The notes: a model not told the origin generated them from the sequence alone. DNA of 64,000 bases from Acidovorax benzenivorans (GCF_028680575.1 NZ_JAPCKI010000004.1:248001-312000), one strand, 5' to 3'; shown: positions 55,984 to 64,000, counted from the first letter of the stretch. Numbers and translations: made by a program.

Positions 55984-57417
55984 ATGACCTCAAAGAAAAC
56001 GCCCCGGCGCACTGGCCGGGCAGGCGAAGCTTTGCTCTGCCTGATCGCCTCCGCACCTCTGGCCCTGCTGCCGATACAGGCCCAGGCCTCCCCTCTGGCG
56101 TTCGACGCCGCGCTGCAGCAGCTGCAGCAGCGATCTGACCAGCTGGCCGCATCGCGCAATGCCGTCGAAAGCGCACAACTGCGGCGCGACGCCATGCAGC
56201 GCCTAGGCGGCCCGGTGGTCAACCTGAGCGGCGCGGCCTACACCTACAACGCCAACCTGGATGTGGACCTGAACCCGCTGAACCGCGCCCTGCCCGGCGT
56301 GCTGTCGCAACTGCCGCCCCAGCTGGCGGGCTCGCTGGCCCAGTTGCCACACCTGCCGTCCAGCTACACGCTCAACCGCAGCAAGAGCGACACCACCGCT
56401 TCGGTCTCCGCCATCTGGCCCCTGTACATGGGCGGCGCCAGCAACGCCGCCCGGGGCCTGCTGGATGCACAGACGCAAGAGGTGCAGGCCGACGCCACCA
56501 AAACCGGCCACGAAGCCACCACCCTGCTGGTGCAGCGCTACTTTGGCGCCCAACTGGCCCGGCGCGCCGCCGTGCTGCGCGAATCGGCCCTGGCCACCAT
56601 CGAGCAGCACGACGCCGCCGCGCAGAAGATGCTGGACGCCGGTGTGATCGCCCGCGTCGAACGCCTGCAGGCCCGCTCCGCGCTGGAAGAGGCCCGCCGC
56701 AATGCGCGCAAGGCCCGCGACGATGCCGAGTTGGCCGCCACCGCGCTGACTCGCACCCTCAAGGCGACCGACCTGGTCACGCCCACTAGCCCCCTGTTTG
56801 TGCTGAGCCAGCCGGTGGAGCCTCTGCCCCATTTCATCGACACCGCCCTGGCCCGCCACCCCGGCCTCTACAAAGTGGCCGCCAAGAAGGAGCAGGCCAC
56901 GCAACTGCACGCCGCCCAGGAGGCGCTGCGCAAGCCGCAGGTGTTCGCGTTCGGCCAGCGCCAGCTCAAGACCGGCCGCGATGCCGACTGGGTGGCGGGC
57001 GTGGGCGTGCGCTGGACGTTGTGGGACTCCATCGACCGCAACGCGCTGGCCGAATCCTCCACCCGCCAAATCGAGCAGGCCGAGCGCACCGGCGCACAGG
57101 CGCAGAACGACATCGCCTTGCTGGTGGAAAAGCGCTGGCTGGCGCTGGAGCAGGCGCGCCGCGCCTACTTTGCGCTGCAACCGGGCCTGGAGCTGACCGA
57201 CGAAGTGCTCCGCCTGCGCACCTCGGGCCTCCAGGCCGGTACCAGCACTACGCTGGACCTGATCGACGCCCAGGTCAACCAGGCCAAGGCGCAAACCGAG
57301 CGCGCCCAGACAGCACACGACTACGTGAAAGCGCTGGCCGACCTGCTGGAAAGCTGCGGCCTGTCGGAAGACTTTGGCAAATACATGGCGCGCGCTGATG
57401 CGCTGAAAGTGGAGTGA
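55984..57417 (+). CDS. TolC-family outer membrane efflux protein
   Basis: 477 residues with a signal peptide (LLCLIASAPLALLPIQAQA, cleavage near residue 35) and the two-fold repeat of long helices expected for TolC: ALQQLQQRSDQLAASRNAVESAQ and ALRKPQVFAFGQRQLK, with LLVEKRWLALEQARRAYFALQ and QAGTSTTLDLIDAQVNQAKAQTERAQTAHDYVKALADLLESCG in the second half. It provides the outer-membrane channel of the exporter. The stop overlaps the GTG that begins the frame of the next gene. Confidence 0.93.
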   Translation: MTSKKTPRRTGRAGEALLCLIASAPLALLPIQAQASPLAFDAALQQLQQRSDQLAASRNAVESAQLRRDAMQRLGGPVVNLSGAAYTYNANLDVDLNPLNRALPGVLSQLPPQLAGSLAQLPHLPSSYTLNRSKSDTTASVSAIWPLYMGGASNAARGLLDAQTQEVQADATKTGHEATTLLVQRYFGAQLARRAAVLRESALATIEQHDAAAQKMLDAGVIARVERLQARSALEEARRNARKARDDAELAATALTRTLKATDLVTPTSPLFVLSQPVEPLPHFIDTALARHPGLYKVAAKKEQATQLHAAQEALRKPQVFAFGQRQLKTGRDADWVAGVGVRWTLWDSIDRNALAESSTRQIEQAERTGAQAQNDIALLVEKRWLALEQARRAYFALQPGLELTDEVLRLRTSGLQAGTSTTLDLIDAQVNQAKAQTERAQTAHDYVKALADLLESCGLSEDFGKYMARADALKVE

Positions 57418-57422
57418 AGAGC

Positions 57423-58397
57423 ATGAGCAAGAAAACAGCAGCCGTCGGCGCAGTGGCCTTCGTGGCCGTGGCAGGCTTTGTGGGATTTGGCCTATGGAAG
57501 GCCTCGCAGCCCGCGCCCGAGGTGTTCCAGGGCCAGATCGAAGCGCAAGAAGCCGACATCGCCCCCAAGGTCACCGCGCGCATCGCGCAGATCCTGGTGA
57601 AGGAAGGCGATCAGATCACCGTGGGCGCGCCGCTGATCCGCATGGACAGCCCCGAGGTCACCGCCAAGCTGGCCCAGGCCACGGCAGCGCAAGAGGCCGC
57701 GCAGGCCGTGGCCGACAAGGCCCAGCACGGCGCGCGCCCGCAAGAGATTGAGATGGCCCGCCTGAACTGGCAGCGCGCCGTGGCCGCCGCCGACTTGGCC
57801 GAGTCGTCCTTCAAACGCGTGGACGGCCTGGCCCGTGAGGGCCTGGTGGCCGCGCAAAAACGCGACGAGGCCGAGGCCAACTTCAAGGCCTCGCGCGACC
57901 AGGCGCTGGCCGCCAAGGCGCAGTACGACCTGGCCCGCGCCGGTGCCCGCACCGAAGACCGATCCGCCGCCAGCGCCCAGGCGCGCCAGGTGGCTGGCGT
58001 GGTCGCCGAGGTGCAGGCGGCCCAGGCCGAGACCGAGCTCAAGAGCCCCGTGGCGGGCGAAGTGGCCAAGGTGCTGGCCCGCACGGGCGAGCTGTCGCCC
58101 CAGGGGGTGGCCGTGGTCACGGTGGTAGACCTGAAGGATCAGTGGGTGGTGCTGAACGTGCGCGAGGACCGCCTGCAACGCTTTGCCATTGGCAACGAGT
58201 TCGACGCAACGCTGCCAGCGCTGGGCGGCAAAACCGTGAAGTTCAAGGTCTACCACACGGCTGCGCTGCCCGACTTTGCCACCTGGCGCGCAACACGGGC
58301 AGGCCAGGGCTTTGACGCCCGCACCTTTGAAGTGCGCGCGCGCCCGGCGGACCCCATCCAAGGCGCACGCCCCGGCATGACCGTATTGGTGCAGTGA
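57423..58397 (+). CDS. HlyD-family membrane fusion protein
   Basis: About 324 residues. TM/anchor at about 5-25 (VGAVAFVAVAGFVGFGLW), then a lipoyl-like half (FQGQIEAQEADIAPKVTARIAQILVKEGDQI), a coiled-coil hairpin (about 95-170, KAQHGARPQEIEMARLNWQRAVAAA), the second lipoyl half (AETELKSPVAGEVAKVLARTGELSPQG) and a beta-barrel. ATG 57423 with GGAG eight bases before was chosen; GTG 57414 is an alternative. It bridges the permeases and the TolC-like channel. Confidence 0.92.
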   Translation: MSKKTAAVGAVAFVAVAGFVGFGLWKASQPAPEVFQGQIEAQEADIAPKVTARIAQILVKEGDQITVGAPLIRMDSPEVTAKLAQATAAQEAAQAVADKAQHGARPQEIEMARLNWQRAVAAADLAESSFKRVDGLAREGLVAAQKRDEAEANFKASRDQALAAKAQYDLARAGARTEDRSAASAQARQVAGVVAEVQAAQAETELKSPVAGEVAKVLARTGELSPQGVAVVTVVDLKDQWVVLNVREDRLQRFAIGNEFDATLPALGGKTVKFKVYHTAALPDFATWRATRAGQGFDARTFEVRARPADPIQGARPGMTVLVQ

Positions 58398-58420
58398 AAT
58401 GCACCTGATGTACAGACATT

Positions 58421-58480
58421 TGGATAAAAAGTGCCTCTAGCGCTTATCGGATAAGCGCGAGCAGCTATGAATTCAATAGT
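58421..58480 (-). repeat. interspersed element, copy 9, at the ABC permease start
   Basis: On the minus strand it reads TTGAATTCATAGCTGCTCGCG, CTTATCCGATAAGCGCTAGAGGCAC, then CTTTTTATCC. The arms GCGCTTATC / GATAAGCGC are perfectly complementary. The ATG of the following gene (58467) lies within it. Confidence 0.8.
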
Positions 58481-59639
58481 AAACAGCTTTCACCGCGAGG
58501 CCCGCCGCCTGGCGGCCGACCCGTGGGACCTGGCCATGGTCACCTGGGTGCCTTTGCTGGGTGTGGCTCTGCTGTGGTGGATCTTCTCGGCCGGTCTGCC
58601 GCGCCACTTGGCCGTGGGTGTGGTCGATGACGACCACTCCAGCCTGTCGCGCCAGTTGGTGCGCATGCTGGACGCCACGCCGGGCGTGCAGATCACGCAG
58701 CACTTCACCAGCACAGCCGAGGCCGAGCGCGCGCTGCGCGGGGTGGATGTGTATGCCGTGGTCACCATCCCCCGCGACTTTGCGCGCACCGTGAAAGAAG
58801 GCCACGCTGCGCAGGTCACGCTGCAGCACAACGCGCAGATGTCTACCCATTCAGGCCTGCTGCAACGCGATGTGCGCGCCGCTGTGGGCACCTTGTCGGC
58901 TGGCATCGAGATGGCCGCGCGCAACAAGCGCGGCGAAAGCGCCCAGGCCGTGCAGGTGAGCATGGAGCCCATCCACACGCAGATGGTGGCGCTGTTCAAC
59001 GTGTCGAGCAACTACGAGCAGTTTCTGGGTGCGGCGCTCATCCCTGCCCTGCTGCACATCCTGGCCATGACGGCCGGTGCCTGGACCGTGGGGCGCGAGT
59101 TGCGCGACCGCACGCTGGGCGAATGGCTGGGCGCAGGGGGCTGGATGCGCACTGCGGGCGCGCTGGTCGGCAAGCTGGCCCTTCCCTGGGCGGCGCTCAC
59201 GCTAGTAGGTCTGCTGGCGCTGGTGGGCATCACCTGGGGCCGGGGCTGGCACTCACCGGGCAACCTGTGGTGGGTAGCGGGGGCGCTGGCGCTGTTGATG
59301 GCCGTGTCGCTGACAGCGGGTGCTGCGCTGGCGGGCATCACACGGTCGTTGCGTACTGCCTTGTCGGGCGCGGGCTTTTTTGCAGCGCCTGCGTTTGCAT
59401 TCAGCGGCGTGGCGTTTCCGCTGGCGGGCATGCCCGGCAGTGCCCGAGCCTGGGCCGAGGCCATGCCCTACACCCACTACATCCGCCTGCAGATTGAGCA
59501 GCTGCAGATGGGCGCGCCGCTGGCCACCAGCGTCTCGACCATGGTGGCACTGCTGGTCGCCACCGCCGCGCTATGGCTGGTGGGTGCCACCGCGCTCACC
59601 CTGACCCACCGCCGCCCAGACACGTGGGGAGGCCGCTGA
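58467..59639 (+). CDS. ABC-2-type permease, first subunit
   Basis: 390 residues. One N-terminal TM (about 25-47), an extracytoplasmic loop domain (about 50-180) with VGVVDDDHSSLSRQLVRMLDATPGV, then five C-terminal TMs (about 190-385). This is the YbhS/YbhR layout. The only start upstream of conserved sequence is the ATG inside the interspersed element, and the first eight residues (MNSIVNSF) come from it; no strong ribosome site precedes it. No ATP-binding subunit is encoded nearby. Confidence 0.9.
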   Translation: MNSIVNSFHREARRLAADPWDLAMVTWVPLLGVALLWWIFSAGLPRHLAVGVVDDDHSSLSRQLVRMLDATPGVQITQHFTSTAEAERALRGVDVYAVVTIPRDFARTVKEGHAAQVTLQHNAQMSTHSGLLQRDVRAAVGTLSAGIEMAARNKRGESAQAVQVSMEPIHTQMVALFNVSSNYEQFLGAALIPALLHILAMTAGAWTVGRELRDRTLGEWLGAGGWMRTAGALVGKLALPWAALTLVGLLALVGITWGRGWHSPGNLWWVAGALALLMAVSLTAGAALAGITRSLRTALSGAGFFAAPAFAFSGVAFPLAGMPGSARAWAEAMPYTHYIRLQIEQLQMGAPLATSVSTMVALLVATAALWLVGATALTLTHRRPDTWGGR

Positions 59640-60823
59640 TGAACACCACCATGAAACCCATGCCGGTGGTGACACCGCCACCCCAGGGCCTGCTACGGGC
59701 CTGGCTGCAAGCGCTGGCCACCGTGCTGCGCGACAAGGGCGTGCTGTTGCTGCTCATCGGCGCGCCCGTGCTCTACGGTTTTTTCTACCCCTGGTTCTAT
59801 ACCGACGAGGTACTCACCCGCGTGCCCGTGGCCGTGGTGGACAGGGACCACACCAGCCTCTCGCGCCAGATCACCCGGCTTGCCGATGCCGACCCGCGCA
59901 TCGAAGTGCGCATGGTCACCGCCAGCGAACGCGAGGCGCAGGAGGCGCTGTGGCGCGGCGAGATCGAAGGCTATGCACTCATTCCGCAGAATCTCAAGCG
60001 CAGCGTGGTGCGGGGCGAAAGCGCCGTGGTCAGCATTGAGGCCAACGGCGCCTATGCGCTGTTGAACAAGGCCGTGCAATACGGTTTTGCCGAGGCAGTG
60101 GGCACGGTGTCGGCGGGGGTCGAGATCCGCAAGCTGCAGGCCAGCGGCCAGAGCGCCCCGCAGGCCCGCGCCAGCCGCGCGCCGGTGCAGCTGCAGATGG
60201 TCGCGCTGTTCAACCCCACCGAAGGCTACGGCAGCTTTGTGGTGCCCGCCGTGGCACTGCTCATCCTGCAGCAGACCCTGTTGATGGGCGCTGCGATGCT
60301 CACCGGCACCTGGGTGGAAAGCGGGCAACACCGCGCCACCACCACCACCACCACCTGGCTGGGCCGCCTGCTGGCGCTGTGCACGCTGGGCTGGGCCAGT
60401 GGCCTCTTTTACTTTGGCTGGATCTTTGTGCTGCACGACTACCCGCGCGGCGGCAACCCACTGGGCGCGCTGGCGCTGCTGGCCTGCTACATCCCGGCCA
60501 TCGCGGCGCTGGGTGCGTTGCTGGGCCTGTGGATGGGCAACCGTGAACGCGCGCTGCAGGTGCTGCTGTGGACCACCTTGCCCATCGCATTCGTGGCCGG
60601 TTTCTCCTGGCCAGTGGAGGCGCTACCACAGCCGCTGCAGTGGCTGCGCTGGCTGCTGCCCAGCACCTCGGGCGTGCAGGCGTCGCTACGGCTCAACCAG
60701 TTGGGGGCGCCGTTGTCAGCTGCGCTGCCCTACTTGTGTGTGCTGGTGGCGCTGGGCGTTTTGTTCATGCTGGCTCTGTTGTGCACGGCGCGACATCGCT
60801 GTGTTGTTGCCAAGTCCTTCTAA
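59639..60823 (+). CDS. ABC-2-type permease, second subunit
   Basis: 394 residues with the same architecture as the first subunit (VAVVDRDHTSLSRQITRLADADPRI mirrors its VGVVDDDHSSLSRQLV). TM1 at about 28-48 and a block of TMs from about 200 to 385. A six-codon ACC run gives six Thr in HRATTTTTTWLGR. TGATG overlap with the preceding gene couples their translation. The pair would form a heterodimer. Substrate unknown. Confidence 0.92.
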   Translation: MNTTMKPMPVVTPPPQGLLRAWLQALATVLRDKGVLLLLIGAPVLYGFFYPWFYTDEVLTRVPVAVVDRDHTSLSRQITRLADADPRIEVRMVTASEREAQEALWRGEIEGYALIPQNLKRSVVRGESAVVSIEANGAYALLNKAVQYGFAEAVGTVSAGVEIRKLQASGQSAPQARASRAPVQLQMVALFNPTEGYGSFVVPAVALLILQQTLLMGAAMLTGTWVESGQHRATTTTTTWLGRLLALCTLGWASGLFYFGWIFVLHDYPRGGNPLGALALLACYIPAIAALGALLGLWMGNRERALQVLLWTTLPIAFVAGFSWPVEALPQPLQWLRWLLPSTSGVQASLRLNQLGAPLSAALPYLCVLVALGVLFMLALLCTARHRCVVAKSF

Positions 60824-60873
60824 AAGCTGCAACTGCGACCTCTGGAAAGGCCGCAGATCGGCACAATGAGTGC

Positions 60874-62118
60874 ATGCGCATCCTGTTCATCCACCAGAAT
60901 TTTCCTGGCCAGTTCAAGTACCTGGCGCCCGCGCTCGCTGCCCGTGGACATGAGGTTGTTGCCTTGGGCATCAACCAGCCATCCGGCGATACGCTCGGAG
61001 TCAAGGTGGTATTGCACCGCCCCCAGTTCACACCTGTAGTGGCCTCCAGCGACCCGGACACCACGGCCTTGTACGAGCTTCACAAAAAGATGGAGCGAGG
61101 CATATCCGTGGCCCGCGCACTCCAGGCGCTGCAGCGCAGTGGTTTCACTCCAGATCTGGTCTATGCCCACTCTGGATGGGGAGAAGCCTTTTATATCAAG
61201 GACGTATTCCCCGAAACCAAGCTGCTTGTCTATGCCGAGTATTTCTACCAAGCCAACGGCGGCGATTCGCACTTCGATCCTGAGTTCAGCCGGTCCACGG
61301 AAGGCGACCAACGGCGACTGCACACCAAGAATCTGCATCTGATGCACGCCCTCACGCATGCCGACTGTGGGTTGTCGCCTACCTTGTTCCAGCGCGACAG
61401 GCACCCACAGGCGCTGCGTGAGCATATTGAGGTCATTCATGATGGCATTGATACGGAACGCTTTGCACCCGCTGCCCAGGCGTTCATTTCATTGCGCAAC
61501 GCCGGCATCCGCCTCACTGCGCAGGACGAGATCGTGACCTTCGCAGTCCGGGAGTTGGAGCCGTATCGTGGCTATCACATCTTCATGCGAGCCTTGCCAG
61601 AACTGCTAGCGCAGCGCCCCAAGGCGCATGTCATCATCGTCGGGGGTAGCGGCGCCAGCTATGGTGCAGCAGCCCCCGCAGGCACTACCTGGCGCAAGGT
61701 CTTCCACGATGAGGTGGCCAACCGCATCGACCACCGACGGGTGCACTTTGTCGGCAAGCTTCCGCACGCGACGCTGACCCAATTAATGCAGGTGTCCACG
61801 GTCCACGCCTACCTGACCTACCCTTTCGTGCTCAGCTGGTCCCTGATGGAGGCCATGAGCGTCGGTTGCCTGATCGTTGCCTCGGACACGGCACCTGTGC
61901 AAGAACACATACGGCATGGAGAGAACGGCCTTTTGGTCGATTTCTTTGATCCGCAGGCACTTGCCAATACGATCGCACAAGCCATTGAACAGCGCGAAGA
62001 GCTTCGCAGACTACGCAGTGCCGCGCGCTCGCATGTCGTTGCAAACCTCGATCTGCAACGCACCTGCTTGCCCGCACAGATCAATTTGCTGTCCCGTCTT
62101 CTGAGCGCCCCTCTCTGA
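60874..62118 (+). CDS. GT4-type glycosyltransferase
   Basis: About 414 residues, GT-B fold. The N-terminal half starts MRILFIHQNFPGQFKYLAPALAARGHEV and has VYAHSGWGEAFYIKD. The C-terminal half has the donor-binding pattern TFAVRELEPYRGYHIFMRALP, HVIIVGG, VHFVGKLPHATLTQLMQVSTVHAYLTYPFVLSWSLMEAMSVGCLIVASDTAP (shown in part) and ENGLLVDFFD, typical of family 4. It likely acts on a surface polysaccharide or lipid sugar. Start ATG 60874; the frame is open upstream inside the permease. It is separated from the efflux operon by 50 bp. Confidence 0.92.
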   Translation: MRILFIHQNFPGQFKYLAPALAARGHEVVALGINQPSGDTLGVKVVLHRPQFTPVVASSDPDTTALYELHKKMERGISVARALQALQRSGFTPDLVYAHSGWGEAFYIKDVFPETKLLVYAEYFYQANGGDSHFDPEFSRSTEGDQRRLHTKNLHLMHALTHADCGLSPTLFQRDRHPQALREHIEVIHDGIDTERFAPAAQAFISLRNAGIRLTAQDEIVTFAVRELEPYRGYHIFMRALPELLAQRPKAHVIIVGGSGASYGAAAPAGTTWRKVFHDEVANRIDHRRVHFVGKLPHATLTQLMQVSTVHAYLTYPFVLSWSLMEAMSVGCLIVASDTAPVQEHIRHGENGLLVDFFDPQALANTIAQAIEQREELRRLRSAARSHVVANLDLQRTCLPAQINLLSRLLSAPL

Positions 62119-62138
62119 AACCAGACTTCCTATTTTCC

Positions 62139-62741
62139 ATGCCTATTTTCCTGCATGTCGGCTGCGGCCAAAACACCAAAGTACGTACCACGCGTGCACT
62201 GAATACGCCCGAGTGGACAGAATTGCGGCTGGACATTGATCCTGCAGTCGCGCCAGACATCGTGGGCAGCATGACAGACATGCGGGCCGTGGCTGATGGG
62301 TCGGTAGATGCCATCTATTCATCGCACAACATCGAACATTTGTATCCGCATGAAGTACCGGCCGCGTTGGCTGAATTCCTGCGGGTACTCAAGCCGGAAG
62401 GCTTCGCCATCATCACCTGCCCCGATCTTCAGGCCGTCGCCGATTTGGTAGCTCAAGATAAGCTCATGCAGCCTGCCTACCAATCACCGGCAGGCCCCAT
62501 TACTCCATTAGATATTCTCTACGGCCACAGGCCCGCACTCGCGCTTGGCAACCTGTACATGGCACATCGCACCGGGTTCACCCTCAATAGCCTCATGCAA
62601 ACGTTCAAAGCCGCAGGATTTTCCGCATGCGCAGGAAAGCGCCAGCCACCGCCAGCATATGCATTGTGGCTGCTCGCGGCAAAACAACCTGTAGCGGAGA
62701 CAACGCTGAGGCAACTCGCGGCGGTGCACTTTCCAAGCTGA
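62139..62741 (+). CDS. class I SAM-dependent methyltransferase
   Basis: 200 residues. SAM motif FLHVGCGQNTKV (about 4-15), LRLDIDPAVAPDIVGSMTDM, then DAIYSSHNIEHLYPHEVPAALAEFLRVLKPEGFAIITCPD (in part), the usual type 11 methyltransferase sequence. It follows the glycosyltransferase by 20 bp on the same strand, so it may modify a sugar or peptide in the same pathway. Confidence 0.88.
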   Translation: MPIFLHVGCGQNTKVRTTRALNTPEWTELRLDIDPAVAPDIVGSMTDMRAVADGSVDAIYSSHNIEHLYPHEVPAALAEFLRVLKPEGFAIITCPDLQAVADLVAQDKLMQPAYQSPAGPITPLDILYGHRPALALGNLYMAHRTGFTLNSLMQTFKAAGFSACAGKRQPPPAYALWLLAAKQPVAETTLRQLAAVHFPS

Positions 62742-62898
62742 TCGCAGGAGGCCTAACGGTCCTCTGCACGAATCCCTGAGCGATATGCCTGAACAAGCCT
62801 GAACCTCAAGCAATGAGTTCAAGCGCGAATGCCTCGATGCCATAGAGCTGACGGCTCCCTAGGCAGAGTGGGCGTCCCTTCCGGGCGCTCAAGCACAG

Positions 62899-63021
62899 TT
62901 CAGATATGTGAAGGTGCGCTACTGCGGCGCAAGAAGAACGCAGCGCAGATCGCCACGCTGTTTGCTCTGGGCCATCTGTAGATGGCAAGACACAAGTCAA
63001 ACTGCCGGAGAAGTGCTGCTG
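62899..63021 (+). pseudogene. remnant of an IS5-type transposase C-terminus
   Basis: FRYVKVRY is read in one frame (62899-62922). The next bases shift frame and give RRKKNAAQIATLFALGHL-stop-MARHKSN (from 62925). Intact IS5-type transposases end in a KVRYRGL-like stretch, AQI-x-TLFALxNLWMARH. So the match has a frameshift and a TAG where Trp is expected. Only about 40 residues survive and no inverted repeats were found. The family was called from memory of this C-terminal motif. Confidence 0.6.
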
Positions 63022-63306
63022 ACGCGCCTTGACGAAGTAACGCTGGCGCAGCTGCCAGCCGATTTACATGTGCGGAGGGTGCTCGGGTGCCACTCGCTCA
63101 AGGAGATTTCTCATGGCGCCAACAACGACCAAAACAGCGTAGACGTGATGCTGGGGGCGGCTGCTTTGCGGACCTGCCCGCCGCGACACAGCTGGCTTGC
63201 GACCGGCAGCAGGTGAGCAGGAGCGCAACAGACGCTGGTGCTGGGGCAAAGAAATAGCGAAGTACAAGGCCCCCTCCTTAGCGTCACGCACAGGCCAGGC
63301 ACAAGG

Positions 63307-63336
63307 TTGACGCAGCCTGCACCCGCCGCCTACACT
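63307..63336 (+). promoter_or_regulatory. promoter-like sequence before the candidate small RNA
   Basis: TTGACG (63307-63312) and TACACT (63331-63336) with 18-bp spacing. The -35 matches the sigma70 consensus at five of six positions; the -10 at four of six. Confidence 0.45.
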
Positions 63337-63342
63337 GCCCAT

Positions 63343-63410
63343 GTCGCATCTGGCCTTGGAGCCAGAGCGAACCGCAAAGCCCTCCACCACCGCTGAGGGC
63401 TTTTCTTTTT
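63343..63410 (+). ncRNA. candidate small RNA, about 68 nt
   Basis: From a predicted start near 63343 the transcript would fold a stem TCTGGC-CTTGGA-GCCAGA (63350-63367), then a single-stranded stretch GCGAACCGC, then the terminator stem AAAGCCCTC...GAGGGCTTT with TTTTCTTTTT. The layout (promoter, 5' hairpin, Rho-independent 3' hairpin with T run) is typical of a Hfq-type small RNA. No protein frame explains it. I do not recognise it as a known RNA family. Confidence 0.4.
63377..63410 (+). terminator. intrinsic terminator of the candidate small RNA
   Basis: AAAGCCCTC (63377-63385), loop CACCACCGCT and GAGGGCTTT (63396-63404), followed by TCTTTT. Confidence 0.8.
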
Positions 63411-63427
63411 GGTCCATCGCATTGAAG

Positions 63428-63456
63428 GCTCTCCCTGCTTGCAGAGAGGGCTTTTT
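63428..63456 (+). terminator. second tandem hairpin, terminator-like
   Basis: GCTCTCCCTG, loop CTTG and CAGAGAGGGC pair with one mismatch and one wobble, followed by TTTTT. It lies 18 bp after the previous terminator and 22 bp before the ATPase start, so it insulates that gene. Confidence 0.6.
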
Positions 63457-63477
63457 GCATTTCTGGAGCCCTTTTTG

Positions 63478-64000
63478 ATGCATACCACTTCCGCACACAC
63501 CGCCACAGCAGGCGCCGCCGTCCCCTCCCCCCGCATCCACCTGGTCATCGGGCCCGTGGGTGCGGGCAAGTCCACCTTTGTGCGCCAGTTGGTGCAGCAG
63601 CACCGCGCTGTGCCGCTCAACCTGGACGACTGGATGGCCACGCTGTTTTCGCCAGACCGGCCCGATACAGCGGACGTCATGGCCTGGTACGTGCCCCGCA
63701 CGCTGCGCTGCCTGGCGCAGATCTGGAAGACGGCCGAGGCCGTGCTGAACGCGGGTGGCGATGTGGTGCTGGAGGTGGGCCTGATCCAGCAGCACCAGCG
63801 CAATGCGTTTTACGCCCGCATGGGGCCATGGGCCGATGCCATGGTGGTGTATGTGCTGGACGCACCGCGCGATGTGCGGCGCGAGCGCGTGTTGCGGCGC
63901 AACGCTGAACAGGGCACAACGTTTTCGATGGTGGTGCCGCCGCATATCTTTGAGCTGGCCAGCGACCTCTGGCAGCCGCCTGGCGATGTGGAGTGCGCGG
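63478..64000 (+). CDS. P-loop ATPase/kinase (AAA_33-like), 5' part
   Basis: 174 codons to the window end, with no stop. After about 22 low-complexity residues comes a Walker A motif, GPVGAGKST (about 25-33), then PLNLDDWMATLF, where Asp pairs with the P-loop in kinase-like folds, and VVLEVGLIQQHQR (Walker B-like strand). VVYVLDAPRDVRRERVLRRN is a lid region rich in Arg. The fold resembles polynucleotide-kinase or zeta-toxin-type P-loop enzymes. The missing 3' end prevents a firmer call. GGAG lies nine bases before the ATG. Confidence 0.78.
   Translation, partial: MHTTSAHTATAGAAVPSPRIHLVIGPVGAGKSTFVRQLVQQHRAVPLNLDDWMATLFSPDRPDTADVMAWYVPRTLRCLAQIWKTAEAVLNAGGDVVLEVGLIQQHQRNAFYARMGPWADAMVVYVLDAPRDVRRERVLRRNAEQGTTFSMVVPPHIFELASDLWQPPGDVECA

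Larger units (their letters stand above)
62742..63477. other. 736-bp gap holding an IS remnant and a candidate small RNA
   Basis: No intact gene. 62899-63021 is a decayed transposase tail. 63307-63410 carries a promoter-like sequence, two hairpins and a terminator. 63428-63456 is another terminator hairpin. The stretch 63022-63300 shows nothing I can recognise; the first 150 bp also show only a weak AGGAG...CCTCT hairpin near 62746-62766. Confidence 0.6.

Noticed and set aside
60340-60360. ACC microsatellite in the second permease as a phase-variation site
   Set aside because: It is a triplet run, so length changes keep the frame; it would only change the number of Thr residues.

Overview
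The window looks like chromosomal core sequence of a high-GC betaproteobacterium. The best fit is Burkholderiales, family Comamonadaceae (Acidovorax-like). This rests on the proteins (MetY, PurL, the sigma/DUF3619/DUF3106/RDD block, DUF1631, H+-pyrophosphatase), the gene order ilvB-ilvH-ilvC-pssA-leuA, and a recurrent short interspersed element with core GATAGCTGCTAGCGCTT. No database was searched, so the genus is an inference from memory of these families. Nearly all of the window is coding. No CRISPR array, intact insertion sequence or prophage is visible.

Layout. 0-8 kb: tail of a Crp/Fnr regulator, metY, an SPFH lipoprotein, the ergothioneine pair egtB/egtD, ompW with a near-perfect FNR/Anr box upstream, a DUF808 membrane protein and a METTL21-like methyltransferase. 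8-20 kb: purL, map, glnD, def, two identical tRNA-Asn genes, the N-degron transferases aat-bpt, an IclR regulator and pbpG. 20-27 kb: branched-chain amino-acid cluster ilvB-ilvH-ilvC-pssA-leuA on the minus strand. A 17-codon leucine leader peptide and a terminator precede leuA, which is a classic attenuator. 27-33 kb: an ECF sigma module, dgkA, a LOG-family phosphoribohydrolase, PII (glnB) and NAD synthetase. 33-46 kb: a FemAB-like acyltransferase, two chemoreceptors with CheR-docking-like tails, cheW, an alpha/beta hydrolase, soluble (ppa) and membrane (hppA) pyrophosphatases in divergent orientation, and a DUF1631 protein.

46-54 kb: a redox module. A PepSY/response-regulator/sensor-kinase operon is divergent from an SHP-like monoheme cytochrome, a diheme cytochrome c and a cytochrome b561, followed by rubredoxin and a P-type ATPase. 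The shared intergenic region carries an 11-bp-period direct repeat typical of OmpR-family operators. 54-61 kb: a TetR repressor faces a metal-dependent hydrolase and a TolC/HlyD/two-ABC-permease exporter with no ATPase gene. Two perfect GGTACT-N4-AGTACC operators lie between them. 61-64 kb: a glycosyltransferase and a small methyltransferase, a decayed IS5-type transposase remnant, a candidate small RNA with its own promoter and terminator, and a P-loop ATPase cut by the window end.

The most unusual signal is the interspersed element. I count nine full or partial copies. Three lie in frame inside protein genes (purL, nadE, the FemAB-like gene), one supplies the likely start codon of an ABC permease, and one overlaps the ilvB stop codon. 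This resembles the in-frame palindromic elements known from Rickettsia.
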